Assembly: GCF_000003815.2 (NCBI RefSeq)
Contig: NC_049984.1
Coordinates: forward strand, 5,963,633 to 6,027,632
From: Branchiostoma floridae
Lineage: Eukaryota > Chordata > Leptocardii > Amphioxiformes > Branchiostomatidae
Direction of reading: 5' to 3'
Length of the DNA: 64,000 bases
The number at the start of each line of letters is the position of its first letter. Position 1 is the first letter of the stretch. Shown piece after piece: positions 1 to 12,400 of the stretch. Position numbers and translations under genes: made by a program. The notes under the pieces are model-generated. The model was not told the DNA's origin, did not search any database, and saw only the letters and a list, made by a program, of their open reading frames with translations.

Positions 1-59
1 CGGATTCTGCTGAGGGCTGGAGGGCTTCTAGCGGTCAAGCAACAAAGCAGTTGGCCAGG

Positions 60-305
60 CGGAAGACCTCCGGACTTGAAGTCCAGTGGTTAGCGGACAT
101 ACCTCTGGAATTCCGAAACTAGAAGCCACGAGTTCGATTCCGGCTGTGTCGCTCACCCGACATGTACGCTACCGGAAAGGGTTGTAGTCCTCAGTGGCTT
201 AGGATGGGGACGTTAAGTCGTAGTTCATTGTTCATTGTGCTTGTAGAAAAGAGCAAGAGCTAGGGGAATTTCCCCGGTTCAATAAACCTGTAAATACTCT
301 ACATA
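60..305 (+). mobile_element. tRNA-derived SINE (probable)
   Basis: The stretch near 95-150 carries an RNA polymerase III type A-box-like block (TGGTTAGCGGA) and, about 35 bases on, a B-box-like block (GAGTTCGATTCC at about 130). This is the spacing of a tRNA head. A non-tRNA body follows, containing GGATGGGGACGTTAAG, a motif typical of tRNA-headed SINE bodies, and it ends in an A/T-rich tail near 300. The tRNA part cannot fold as a functional cloverleaf, so it is a SINE rather than a tRNA gene. No target duplication could be defined and the left edge is uncertain. Confidence 0.45.
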
Positions 306-439
306 GCGCCTGTCCTCACTGTCACGACCAGTGGAGGACTAGCTCTTCAGTGAGCTAAAACTGGATCGAGATCACTTTCCTTTTTTGTCGAACGATATGC
401 TCATCAGCCATTCAGTTCTTAGCTTCTCTTTTAATGACC

Positions 440-1250
440 ACAAGCACCAAAGTTAAGTGGCAATATGATAAAGTGCTTGAAAAGACCTCATGGACTTGAA
501 GGAGCACAGATTTATGTACACGTGTCGGTGATCGATGTGCAGAGGGTCCGAAAATATCAGGTGGATGATTGGTCATCAGACTGTCATCAGATTGCGTCGT
601 ATAGCAGTTCATACCTTGTCTGTCCACTATAACACGAAAGTAAAGTGTCAGTAATAAGCATAAAGTGCTCGGAAAGAGAGTGTGCCCATTAAGGAACATT
701 AAGTTTATGCACACCATCTGGCCATGGGCGGATTATTAGCAAGCAAAACATCTGAAGTAGATTCTGTTCATCGAACGACCATATTTAGAAGTTCACAGAT
801 TCTCTGTTCAAGGTTGCGCATAGCAACGAATATCGTCAGTGTAAGAGAGATAAGTGCTCAAAAAGAGTGCACTTAACGACCAAAGGCTTATGCACATCTA
901 CATGTAGATGTTTAGGCGGCTATTATATAATTAGCGAGCAATACATCTGGGGTAGATCTGCTCATCAAATCGCCATCTGACCATACTCAGTCATATAACC
1001 GAAGTTCTGATTCTCTGTTCACAGAGTTTTATACATACAATCATATACCGTAGAACAGTGTCCGTATAATAAAGTGCCCCAAAAGAGAGCATGAAACTCC
1101 AGGGAACAAGGATTTATGCACGCCTGTACAGGTGATCGATATAGCAGTTCATATCTTGCCACACGTACTAAAGAAACGCGTCAACATACTAAAAATAAAG
1201 TGTCCGAAAAGGACATACGGAACAACGATTTATGCACACCTGTCTGATTG
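440..1250. repeat. Degenerate tandem repeat array, period about 190 bp
   Basis: A block reading roughly ATAAAGTGC, then GAAAAGAG, then GGAACA and TTTATGCACACCTG recurs near 470, 660, 850, 1070 and 1195. Spacings are about 190, 190, 220 and 125 bases. Units are diverged by many substitutions and indels, so the array is old. Open frames here are short and carry no recognisable protein. Confidence 0.5.
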
Positions 1251-4200
1251 CTTAGCTTAAACTTAAAGCTGTTTGTAGATTGCCGGCGATAGTTTCACTA
1301 CTCTTATATGGGAGTGAGGCGTGTGCTAAGGGAATTGGAGAGGGAAAAGCACACGAGCGAATCCGCAGCTGCCTGATTAAGCTGTAACTGGAGGGTCACT
1401 TGCGGCCAGATGTTACACAATGTCATGCGTGTGTTGTATAACCTCCAGGGAGAATGTGGGTGGTGTGGGTGACTGTGGAAGCGGGGCTGTGAAAGGTGAA
1501 CGTTGTTAAGTGCTAGCAGAGGGCACGTGGGGCACATTTACACACGTGTAGAGCTAATCACTAGAACTTGAAAAGCAACGTGACCAGAAAGACTTTGATC
1601 AACTTAACAGGAAGTTATCTGTCGCGGCCTTTAACCAGACTTTTTTGTTGTTGTGAATACAGTGAAAAACACTATGGCATTATCATGACCTTCCTACCAA
1701 ATGAAAAGGGCGACCGATAACTGAACATGGTATAAAGTTAGATATGCCGGGTCACAAGTCATTGGATTAATGGGAACACGCGTTGGCACCGTTCCATGAT
1801 GGCCTTTGGCAAGGGGTATATGCCATAGGCATTAGCTTGTTAAGGTGAAGAAAAACAGGTTACCTATACTTTGAGAAGATTCCATTTGAGAGATTTGTGT
1901 ACTATGACGTTAAAGACTTGGATTCGGGGTCAAGCCTTTAACATCTTCTCAAGTCTAAACTGCCTAATATGCAAGTTAAATGTAGTCTGAAATCCCCAGC
2001 GGTATAACGTGTTATCGCAAAATCCTCTTCTATGTCTTATTCTTTGCGATAAGGGGTCCCTTGAAACTTCGCATGCATGCAGTCTAGCGCCTTGATTAGA
2101 TTCGAGGTTGTGAAGTTGTGCGAAGGTAATTGGAATTCCACAGTTACCACTTCTAGAGGCGGTGACATAAGATGTCGCGCCCTTGTGTCTGCGTCAGCTA
2201 GGGACCCGCAACCACCCGAATTACCTCGTTTCTACCTGAGGATTATTCAAAGGTAAATCAGGTCTTCGCGGGTGCCAATGTCAATCCGTTTTCTCATTTC
2301 ATGTTTTAACACATTATGTGTAATCAGCGGGGATCAAAAGTTCCCTGGTGACCTCAGCACCCAACGTTGTGATATGATCATCAATGTTAACAGCCTATTT
2401 GACAATGCTAACCCCAGCCTTTTGTCAAGGTCTTTTCTTCGTACGTTATGTGTAATAATTTCTATATCAAAAGCATCCAAACAGTATTCTTATTCCAACC
2501 TTAGCACAAACTCAACCCTTGCTCTGCTTGACTAATTAGATTTCAGTAAGGCTGAGGATTTAGCCTTTGGCATATCTAAAGAAATTAAAATCTAGAAAGG
2601 AATCTGGAGGTACTAGGCCAATTTGCATTGACGCATGTAGTTGGGACTTAGAATAAGTTATGAATGCCTGCCGTCTCAAGCAAGGCCCGAGGGAAGTATT
2701 CTGAACATGAGAATGCATTGTCGGTCACATCCATCTCCTTCCACCCTCGTACCTCCCCAAGCGAATTCAGGCACCATTTACACATGACTAGAGTGAGGAA
2801 CCTGGTGCTTAGAGAATTTCCACAACTTCTAGCCAGGAAGCGAACCGATGATCTCTCAGATCCTGTGCCCGATGGCTACTGCCAAACAATCGAAGCCGCC
2901 AAAAGGAAAAAAAGCTTTGTTCACCAGGTAAGTAAGGTGCACATTGAGAAAACTATCATCAAACAAGACATCAATACAAAGTAGAAGACGATGGCGTATT
3001 TTTTGCCATTAGTAGTACCTGTGTTATCTGCAAACCGATGTAATGAATGATTTTATCAGGTTTTGATGAACGACAAAAGCTTGTACATGATTAATATTCT
3101 CACCACATGACGATCCATATTTACTGCAATTAATGTATCAGTTCTACTCATATGCATTGCCACTGCCAGTATACAGCTCCGAGCCCATCAATTACATGCA
3201 CCAATGATTGCATCTCTTCAGAAGCGCTTTATTTCACCATAGTGAAAATTAATGGACGAACCAATCTCTGATAACCATGCCCTCTCATTCGCCATCAAAT
3301 TAAAGCTCTTTCAGAAGGAAACATAGTCAATTATAGAAGCATAGAACTAAATACGGATTTTCTAAACGATGTGGCGGTGCGTAAGATGGGACGTATTAAA
3401 GTAGCCCTAGTTTCTCGCTGGTTCAGAAATCCATTTAGACAACTACAAATCATCTGCACTGCTGTGAAACAAGATCAAGCATTCCAGGCATCCACTTCTT
3501 TGGAAGTGACTGTCATCGAATGACGAATGCGGTACCGTAGAGATAGGAAACGTCTAGAGAATATTAAAGTTTTGTTTGACTCGTAACGTCTTTTGGTTGA
3601 TGATGAAATTCGAAGTAAATTGACAAAGGACAAAGCGGGCATGATAGCAATATCACCTTTCATCTATATCAAATTGGTAAGACACCCAACATGCACTGAT
3701 AATTGCATGCAATTCTCGGTTGTATAAAGAATGGAAGGAAGTCTGATTGGACTAGTTTGAAACTTTATCAATTTTTTTCCTGGCCTAATCGACAAACCTT
3801 CCCAACTGTTCTGGTTCTGTGTATCTCTTTTACTCCCACCCCATAGAGGGCACTAAGCTCGAACAAGGCTCCTTATTATGTACTGTCGAGCTATATGATT
3901 CACGGATAACATAAACACACATGGCAGATATTCAGTCATTGTTAATAAATGTAGAACATGAAATCATTCTTTCCAATTAAACTGCATATATAACAACCGA
4001 TTTCTCCGAATTCACAATCATCAATTTTCAGAATCTCTCACTGTTTGTAGTGATCATCCGTCATGTTACTGAATGAGGCATCGTTTGACGTTGTAAGCTA
4101 CTATGTAAGACACCATCCGAGTCAAATTAGTTGTAGTAGTTGTTGCTTTGAAAAATGAACATACTCAACGTGCCTGAGCCAGGAAAGTATAGAAATAAAA

Positions 4201-6060
4201 GGCAGAACAACATGTAAGGCGAGATCATCCATAACATCCGGTGATGACTTCCTTGAGACGCTTTACGCGCCTACGGGAGTTACCCTTTGTGGATGCAGAG
4301 GGCCATGTGGATTGTTTTTGTAAGGATGATAAGCACTCCCTCTCGGCTGTGGAACAATGATAAACACAGTGTTTAGAATGCCTCATTCATGTTGTTCAAT
4401 AGTAGACCAGATCCTGTACTGCCTACAAAGCATGAATAAAGAAGCAACAGGCATTTTCTCCTCCAAAAACACACCAAAAGCTGAGAGTGATGCAGACTTT
4501 ATCCAGGACATGATGCGATGGGTTGGGAAACTGACAAACACGGAGAAGTAGAGAGAAAGCATGAAAGTAGTCTTTCGGAACATAAAACAGATGAAAGCTT
4601 TCTGTTAAAGTTATGTTTGCTATTTGTATGTTGTTTAAAAGCTGAGCCTAAGGTTTCAGCCACCGTAGTTTAATACATGTGAGGCGTGACTGAGATATGC
4701 CAGTTATTAGAGCCTTGATGAGTTATGTTCCTTCTTATTCTCGCATCTATTTGTCGTATCAGAGAAAATTCTGGTACCCTAACTGTGGTCACATATGCCT
4801 AAATATTCCTATATAAAGAAAGGAGTCTGAATGTTGGATAGAAACGCCTGTGAAGCGAAAAATATATCCTTACATTTAGAATCTCTTCTGGTAATACCTT
4901 CACCCAGTCCAAGCTACTAGCAGCTCTAATGTTCTATAATGATGCTCAAAGGGAAGTACCATATGCATCCACAAATGGAAACACACATTGAAAGGATAGA
5001 CATGTACGCCTAAGCCATACATTCAAATGTACAGTAGCTAGGCTATCCACTCCATAATAGCCAGGAAATTCCGTAGCAATATAAAAGTGTATAGCCAATA
5101 GCTTTTACCACCACTTTGCCCGAGAAACCAAGCTGCTGAAATAATGGGTGCCCATGTACAGAGTTACGGAAAGGACGAGAGTTCAAGGCTGCTAAGTGGG
5201 ACGGAGTATTCAAGTGTAATCCAGATGCTTACGCTCTAATTCCTCTTTAAACATTCGAAGTGGACGAACCAATTTTGCGAGGGCCATTGACGTCATGTTT
5301 TGCAGGGGGAAATTGCCCCATTGACCGACAAATAAATCTCAGTAATTCAGCACGTCGTCTAGCTGGGCAGTGGATAAATGTTTCCTGTCTACTTTATTGC
5401 TTGATGTCTGTCTTGTCAAAATTGTGTACATGGGTCTCTAAACGTTTCCCAAATTAGTTCCGTGCAAATGACCATCATTTAGATATACTATTCCCAATGG
5501 TTTACCATGGTGTGAGTGATATTTGAGTAGAAAAATTTCGTTGATAGAGGTATCCGTACCTATAGGAATCTACTTAGGATGAGAAACTTTTCAATTTTGT
5601 CTATACTCTAGGACTCCTCAAGTGATGCTAATGCACGTGTTACCCCGGAACAGTGACAGTTTTCTGTGAAACGATTCCATAACGTGGCAACGACGAATAT
5701 GAGAAGTCATTTGCATGGTCAGTAATGATCATGTTTAGACTGAAAGGCATGGATCTCTAATAAAGTACAATTTGTAGCTCCACGATCGCTGGTAATAAGA
5801 GTAATAGTTTGGCGAAACTTTGATACTTCCTGATGGGACATGCATGGCCTTTCGCTCAGCACACTCCAAAAATAGAATTTAAACACCGGATCTTACAGCT
5901 GCATGTAATTGTTGTTGCACTTTTCCTTAACCTGAAAGACTGAGATTATCGAAGGTAGGAGTTGTCATTTCCGACGAGCATGCCAATGAGTCTCGTGAAG
6001 AGGAAGTTTTCAGAGACCAGGAGGAAGGAAATAATCTCGCTCACCCCAAGGCTATGGAGG
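1251..6060. other. Intergenic DNA without recognised feature
   Basis: All six frames hold only short open stretches (longest about 106 codons near 2664-2984, plus strand). They show no family motif and no convincing splice-bounded exon. No RNA gene, transposon end or array was recognised. Confidence 0.4.
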
Positions 6061-6061
6061 A

Positions 6062-6130
6062 TAGGGAATGATGGAGGAAGAGAGTCATGGCCATCCGTGC
6101 AACCAGCACCCCCGGATTATGATGATTCAT
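6062..6130 (+). repeat. Dispersed repeat, copy 1
   Basis: About 50 bases including GAGTCATGGCCATCCGTGCA recur almost unchanged at about 16230-16290, followed in both places by a GATGAT-rich stretch. The match is too close and long for chance, so this is a fragment of a dispersed repeat. Its family and full length are unknown. A short (CAA)n microsatellite follows at about 6152-6173. Confidence 0.5.
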
Positions 6131-7185
6131 AATAAGAAACTATCTGAAAAAACAACAACAACAACAACAACAAGCAGCATTGTACTAAAACGATCGTGTT
6201 TACAACCGGAAACCTTGTCTGGTGTGGCTCGGGGCGCAGTTTCTACGTGCACGGTGCGGAGCTAAAATAAATCAGCTCATCTGTGCGACTGTTCTGGAAA
6301 ACACGAAGTGACGCCTCATCATCTCTGTCCGCCAGGAGCCTTGCTGTAGACATACTAACGAGTCTACAGCAACGATTGTGGGCATTCTAACATTAACGAC
6401 TTGTCTCTTTTAAACGTGGTAAGTGGTGAGCTACCAGATAACCTAATGATTTACCGATGGGACGGACGTCCGTTTTCATCGTTCAAGCAAATAAGACCAT
6501 TGTTAGTCCCACTGCTAATTTCCGATACGTCCTGCAGTGGATCAGATCAATACGCTGATGATAATGGACTGTAGCCGCTCGGGGTAGTCGTGTAAATGCC
6601 ATTACAGGTTCTGGCTTATCAGGCAACAAATGAGGTCATTCAAGTCAACTTTTCCTGCGTAGCATCCCGCGGCGCTAAAGCTTCCATAAATACTGCTTCA
6701 CTGGAACCGGATTCTAAAAGAAAAGTTGGTCGTCCTCATCTAACAATAAGCTACCTCGACAAAGCTGTACAGATGAGACAAACTTTCTAAGAGACGACCA
6801 GATGAAAGAATGATATCAGAGTACTGATAGGAACTTTGTTAAGTACCCACCTATCATAGAAGATTGTACCCAATTTGGAAGGTGCTGAAGCTAGATTACT
6901 GTAATGATAACAGTGGAGGCTTAATCTCTTTTGGCACTTGATAGTAACACTTTCCTTTTTTTATTGGGGACAGTGCCAAACGTAGCAACGAACCTGTAGA
7001 AAGGTTACTTTACTGGCAATATGTCAGAAGAAGAGTTGGTCGTGGTTTTTAACTATTAAGAAGCTTATTGAAGCAGAGACAAAGTTGATCAAACACCAGA
7101 TAGAAAGATGGAACGAATGGATGAATGACAGTCTGGTAGTATTGGAGCAGGAGCTTGTTAATGCTTGAAGCTCGATGTACTCGAA

Positions 7186-7370
7186 GAAAAATGATGACGA
7201 TAGGTAGGCCTACTGACTTGTAAGGATAACACTTGGCGCTTAATTTCCGGCTTTTGGCTTCAACAACAGCACCTTACTATTATTGAAACTGTGCCACTTT
7301 ATCTTGTCAAAAGTTAATTTAAAAAGCGGCAGTCTGCCAGTAGTTTGATTACAACCATAATTGTGCACCC
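7186..7370 (+). repeat. Duplicated segment, left copy
   Basis: This segment (CTGACTTGTAAGGATAACA, then GTGCCACTTTATC and a GGCAGTCTGCCAG block) is repeated in the same orientation at 9305-9490. A more diverged relative seems to lie at about 6890-7000. The two copies flank the LINE fragment and the hAT-like MITE. No coding content was seen. Confidence 0.5.
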
Positions 7371-7589
7371 TGATTTAATGTATGATATTCAGGTAATAGT
7401 AGAGAATACCACACTAGCATATGACCTCGTAAACCGGGAAGAAACGGGAATAACCTTTATAATCACAACGGGCATAGAAAGACCGGTACCAGGGACCCCA
7501 GGGGCCAAAACCTTTTTTTTCCAAGGCTTTTGACTATTTGCGACACTCTTTGCTCTAGCACCGTAGAATACTATCGTTGGGGGGGGGGG

Positions 7590-8580
7590 GGGGGCTGGAT
7601 ACAGAACTTCCTGACTGACCGCCAGCAGGCAGTAGTGGTAGAAGGCAAATCTCTAGTTTAATCCCTGTACAGTTTGGTGTCCCTTAAGGGTCCGTGATTG
7701 GCCCTAGTTTGTTCTTGTTCTACATCAACGATCTGCCCTCAAGTCTGTCCTCGATCACCCGCTTGTTTGCTGACGACACCATGGCCCACAGGACTGTCTG
7801 TTCCACTCTGGACCAGTAAGCGCTATACAGGGCGACCTAGATCGACTTGCAGAGTGGGAAGACAAATGGATGATGCAGTTTCACCCTGACAAATATCCAA
7901 CACTGCACATCAGCAGGAAGAGGAAAACGCTGAACTCGTAGCAACACCGCCATGGTCACTCTCAGCTCTGTACAACAGGCGAAGAATCTAGGTGTCACAA
8001 TTACTTCAAACCTAACCTGGAACTCACATATTCCTAACATAGTCAACAAAGCTAATAAAGAACGGTTTTTTTTAAAGACGTAAAGTGAAAGTGAGATCAA
8101 AGACAAACAAAGCTGGCCTACAATGCCCTAGTACGGCCAATTCTTGAATTTGACTGGTCAGTATGAGACCTCTACACAACCTGAGATATTAACTTAATCG
8201 AAGGAGTACAGCGAAGGGCAGCGCACTGGACGTCGCATCGTTACAGATGCACTTCAAGTGTGAGCGACATGCTGGCGGAACTTGGACCCTACTTCACGAG
8301 AGGAACAGAAGAGCAAGATCATATTTTACAAGTCTCTTAAAGGGTTACTTTTTATGGACTCAAGGTGCAACCCTACCGCCAGTGAGCCCAGGAGTACCAG
8401 ACATACACACCCAGCTTGCTTCCAGACAACATAATACTGACTTTCTTTCCCAGAACGGTTAAAGAGTGGAACAGCCTGCTAGCACAGGTGGCTCTCAGTC
8501 CCACTATTGCCAACCTCCAAGTTTCCTCCGCACCCATCCCTCCCTCCCAGTCACAACATTCCATTTTTGTCCGAACCCAA
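7590..8580 (+). pseudogene. Non-LTR retrotransposon (LINE) reverse transcriptase remnant
   Basis: Plus-strand translation in shifting frames gives consecutive reverse transcriptase blocks. The first is a WIQNFLTDRQQAVVVEG-like stretch at about 7595-7650. The VPQGSVIGP and YINDLPSSL blocks follow at 7680-7745, then the catalytic FADD motif at about 7768-7780. Next come LAEWEDKWMMQFHPDK at about 7848 and, near the C-terminus, PRTVKEWNSL at about 8450-8480. The order matches jockey/CR1-like LINE RT domains. Several frameshifts and stop codons interrupt it, and the endonuclease and 5' part are absent, so it is a dead 5'-truncated copy. A G-run lies at its left edge and a TA microsatellite beyond its right end. 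Confidence 0.85.
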
Positions 8581-8671
8581 TCTTGAAGTCATAAATAGCT
8601 TCCTTCTCTCAATATTGACCATGGTGAAATCCTAATCGATGGGGGATATCAGCCCTAAAGCGTCGATTATA

Positions 8672-8732
8672 GCTATAGTATATATATATTATATATATAT
8701 ACCTTGACTGTGTATATATATATATATATATA
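8672..8732. repeat. TA microsatellite
   Basis: Two runs of alternating TA (about 8676-8700 and 8713-8732) are separated by CCTTGACTGTG. They lie between the LINE remnant and the hAT-like element. Confidence 0.8.
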
Positions 8733-8762
8733 CTCTCCCTTTATAGGGAGCATACTCTTCAA

Positions 8763-9190
8763 TAGGGATGGATACCGGTACAGAAAATTCAGGTCCAGGT
8801 CCGGTTCAGGTCCAAAGGATCAGGTCCAGGTCCGGACTTGAACCTGGACCTGATTCAGTATGACTCATACCAATGTTCCATTTCACTACAAAGAAATATG
8901 TTTGGTGGAGTATTAGACTTAAACTGGCGTTTTGCAATCCTACAACGATAACTGCACCTGTGCGATTGGCTGTAAAACTTGGTAGAAATTAATATAAACT
9001 CTACTTCATTCCTGTTATTTTCTTCCACCTCCAAGCCCCAAAACGTGTGAATGCCTGATGAAATAATCTGTTAATTTTCTAATCGGTCCATTATCCGGTC
9101 CAACTAATCTTTTCAAGTCCGGTTTTTCTGCACCGGTCCAATAAGGAAAAACGGTTTTGTACCGGTACGCTGTACCGATACCCAGTCCTA
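8763..9190. mobile_element. hAT-like MITE, 428 bp
   Basis: The element starts TAGGGATGGATACCGGTACA. Its right end, read on the other strand, starts TAGGACTGGGTATCGGTACA, so it has imperfect terminal inverted repeats of about 21 bp. It is flanked on both sides by the identical octamer CTCTTCAA (8755-8762 and 9191-9198). An 8-bp target duplication with TA-G-starting ends is characteristic of the hAT superfamily. The interior has alternating AGGTCCAGGTCCGG-like motifs that can fold back. It has no open frame, so it is non-autonomous. The perfect target duplication suggests insertion more recently than the neighbouring LINE decay. Confidence 0.85.
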
Positions 9191-9304
9191 CTCTTCAACA
9201 TGCTGAAGGCGGCTGGCTTAACCAAAAGATGAAGTAGAAAGCCTGAATGCCATAGAAGTAGTATTAGAGTCGAAACTTTCTTAGATCTTTAAACTTGATC
9301 TACC

Positions 9305-9490
9305 TAAGGAAGAAAAATGAAGATGATGGTTAGGTCTCCTGACTTGTAAGGATAACATTGGACACCTAATTTCCTGGGTTGAGCTTTAACAATAGTGCAC
9401 TTCTCTTTGATTGAAACCGTGCCACTTTATCATTTGAAAAGAGGATTTAAAAGAAGGTAGTTTGCCAGAACTACAACTACGAACCCAATC
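9305..9490 (+). repeat. Duplicated segment, right copy
   Basis: This is a same-orientation copy of 7186-7370, with shared CTGACTTGTAAGGATAACA and GTGCCACTTTATC blocks and small indels between. The interval between the two copies is occupied by the LINE remnant and the hAT-like MITE. Confidence 0.5.
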
Positions 9491-9499
9491 GGAGACCAA

Positions 9500-12400
9500 A
9501 CGAATTTGACAAGACATACTTAGAGGGCAGCAACGAATGCCAACCTTACCCATTACCTTGTGTAAACCCAAGAAAACGGAAATGGTCTTTGGTCAGAAAT
9601 GGAAGATGTTTCCGGTGCTATTGGCAAAGTACCTCTTCTTAGGATAATTCAGGGAAGGCAATCGTTAAGGCGGTCTTCCACATCTTAGCTGGAACAGAGA
9701 GCAACCTAAAAATGCTGCAACGGTCAAGCAACCTGGAAAAAGAATCACGAACTCGTTTACAATGGAAGTACCAGCTCACACATAATCTATTCCATACACA
9801 ATAGAACCAACAAGTATGATGCACACACAACTGATGACATGTTGACAGCGTTAGAGATCATTCTCATGGTGATATCTCCTGGAGTTTATAAGTATGCTAA
9901 TGAGAATCAACTATCAAGGGGGGATATTCGAGAGTTTCACGAAAACACTGGAGTAGCAGTTCAGAAGGTATTTGCCTATGTGTTGTATCATCTAGTAGTT
10001 CAGCGCACCTCCACAGACTAAGAAGCAACAGATGCTCAATCTGTCATTGTGGTAAATCAGCTTAAACGATGACAGGGCGGCATCTAGCGGTCCGTATTAA
10101 GAAGGCAGTAGTGTGCTATGAAATGAAAGAAAAAGATTGTGAAGCGTCACTCTTCTGTCTGCGTCAGAATAACAGCGGTTGTGTCGCTCAGACGGCAAAC
10201 ACGATGCTGGAAATGCTTCTTTCCCATGACAAAACTTAAATCAGTAGTCGTGCATTGACCAAGGAAAATTTCCAGGGTGTGATATGAACGTGTAAGAGCT
10301 GCGTCTGTCTTCACTGCCATTGAAAGTGTAAGAAAGGCTATTCAATGAGTTTAACCGGATCAAAATGCTAGACGTAAGTATTTTATCTCGGATGGTCATC
10401 TGGCAATATCGCATATTCATAAGCATGCTAATAAGAATGGATTAAGGGAAGAAGTTCGCCCCCAACTTTCGCAATGAAAGTTTGGTAGTTCAAAGTACAC
10501 GAATGCAATAGTTGTGGCTGAAGCATTCACGGACGGAAGGGTGCCATATACAAAGCATTCACCATACGCATAGCTTAGCTGAATAAACCCCATCTGTGCA
10601 TGGGCAGAGTCCCCGAAGCCTGGGTTTCCGAAAGGCTGGGCCGTTGTTGGAATAATCCTGGCTATAACACACTGGTTGAGCTGGATGTTACTCCATAGCA
10701 AACAAAAACAGATATGAAATTTTGTCTTTGCTTCAATACCCTGAGCAATCCTAGGAATGTACATTCAGAAGACTTACTTGAGCAGCTTTGTCGAGACCGT
10801 GCTGTTATATGATTCATTCATAAAGTAGGATAAGACAACCTAAATTGGCTTTAAATCAGCTTGATTGCCGGTAAACCAGACCAGTATGAGCATGCACTAG
10901 ATTCAAAGCCTGTACCAGCCTAACGTCACATGTGGGTAGAATTGAACAAATTGTCTGATTGGAAAGCCATGATATACAGGTTTACGGGTCATTGCCAGTA
11001 TCTAAAGACTATAAAATATCACATAAACTTATTATTATTCTTAGTGATCTTCATTTGCTAGCACACCTGGGTATACCATGAGGAGAGTCATACAGTCATG
11101 CACCGAATCATTGAAGGCCGAACAAATGTGGGAGGGGGGCATTGCTAGCTGGTCGACCTTATCATTCCACATTGCAAAAAAGATAGACCCTAAAGAAAAT
11201 GATAATATACCTCTGTGCTAATATAAGACAGCAACCATACGATATACGCATCATCACAAGCCTAAACAGAACGGTTCACGAGATAGTTGTGGACATACAA
11301 AGACGAACACAGCCATGCCAGCACATAACCTCTCCCCTCAGCGTTCGCAGCTGCAGCTTCACAGGTGCAGAATTTCAAGGGCAACCAAACTTTCAGTTTG
11401 TATTCATCCGCTGAATCATCCAGTGACCATCAAAGTTATAAAATGACACGCAAAAATAGAACGTCACCCCTCTAGTATTTAAGGTAAAGATTTAATCTAT
11501 CAGAGGTTTATTTTTCAGCTTTCAATCTCCAACATTGTCATTTGCTAGGATTAGGCACTATTTTTGTCGGCCCAAGAATACAGTGAAACAACATACAGAA
11601 GACGTTCACGGAAGATATCAGTCCATGCATGGGGATGGGGTTACACATGATAAGCCTAGATGGATATCATGAGGCACTGCAACTTTGTAATATACTGCTA
11701 ATTGTAGTTAAAAGGCTGCTACTCGTGTCCTTAGCAACCTTTATAATAATTATTATTATCATTGCATTATGCCAGAAGACCACCCTCAGGTCATGGTTTG
11801 TTACTCTCTTTAATGTTTGCTGATCATCTTAAAGCGTGAATCCGAAAATACATTACCACACTGTAGGTGCGACCTGACCATAGTCCCAAAGAGAAGTGGC
11901 ATAGCTCCGTCATCTATGTTTGAAAATGTTGTCTTGACCAGACAGCCACCTTTTCTTCTCCTAAACTCCGCCAGAGGGCTCTCGTAGAACATTACCGTTT
12001 TCAAGAATGCAGTTTGCAATTGTTTGGGTTCGTAGAGATGTAGTTTTGTGGATGACCGGTCTAAAAAATTTCTAGATTTTGGGATTAGAATAGTTTTTCT
12101 TGGCAATAGATTTGTCCTGTATTTACAAATCTCTCCTGAACATACTGTTATCGTATTTTTGGCTGGTAGATGGCGTTGAAATTTGAAATTACAGATATGG
12201 CTTGTTTTATGATGAATTATCCCTATTTTTGCTTGTTCAGCCTAACTATTGTGTTGTGATAAACACGGTGCGTTTGTAATCAAGTCGTACCATAAAGTTC
12301 CCTGGATACCCAGGCCACACTAATAGACATGCAATCGCAGAAAAACTGTTCGCATGTTCAATCTTTTTTCTCTAGATAGATGTACGTGTATTGAATTGTT

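Noticed and set aside
10417-10764. 115-codon minus-strand frame with ordinary codon use
   Set aside because: Looks mildly protein-like, but no family, no clear splice context and no neighbouring exon; not strong enough to call.
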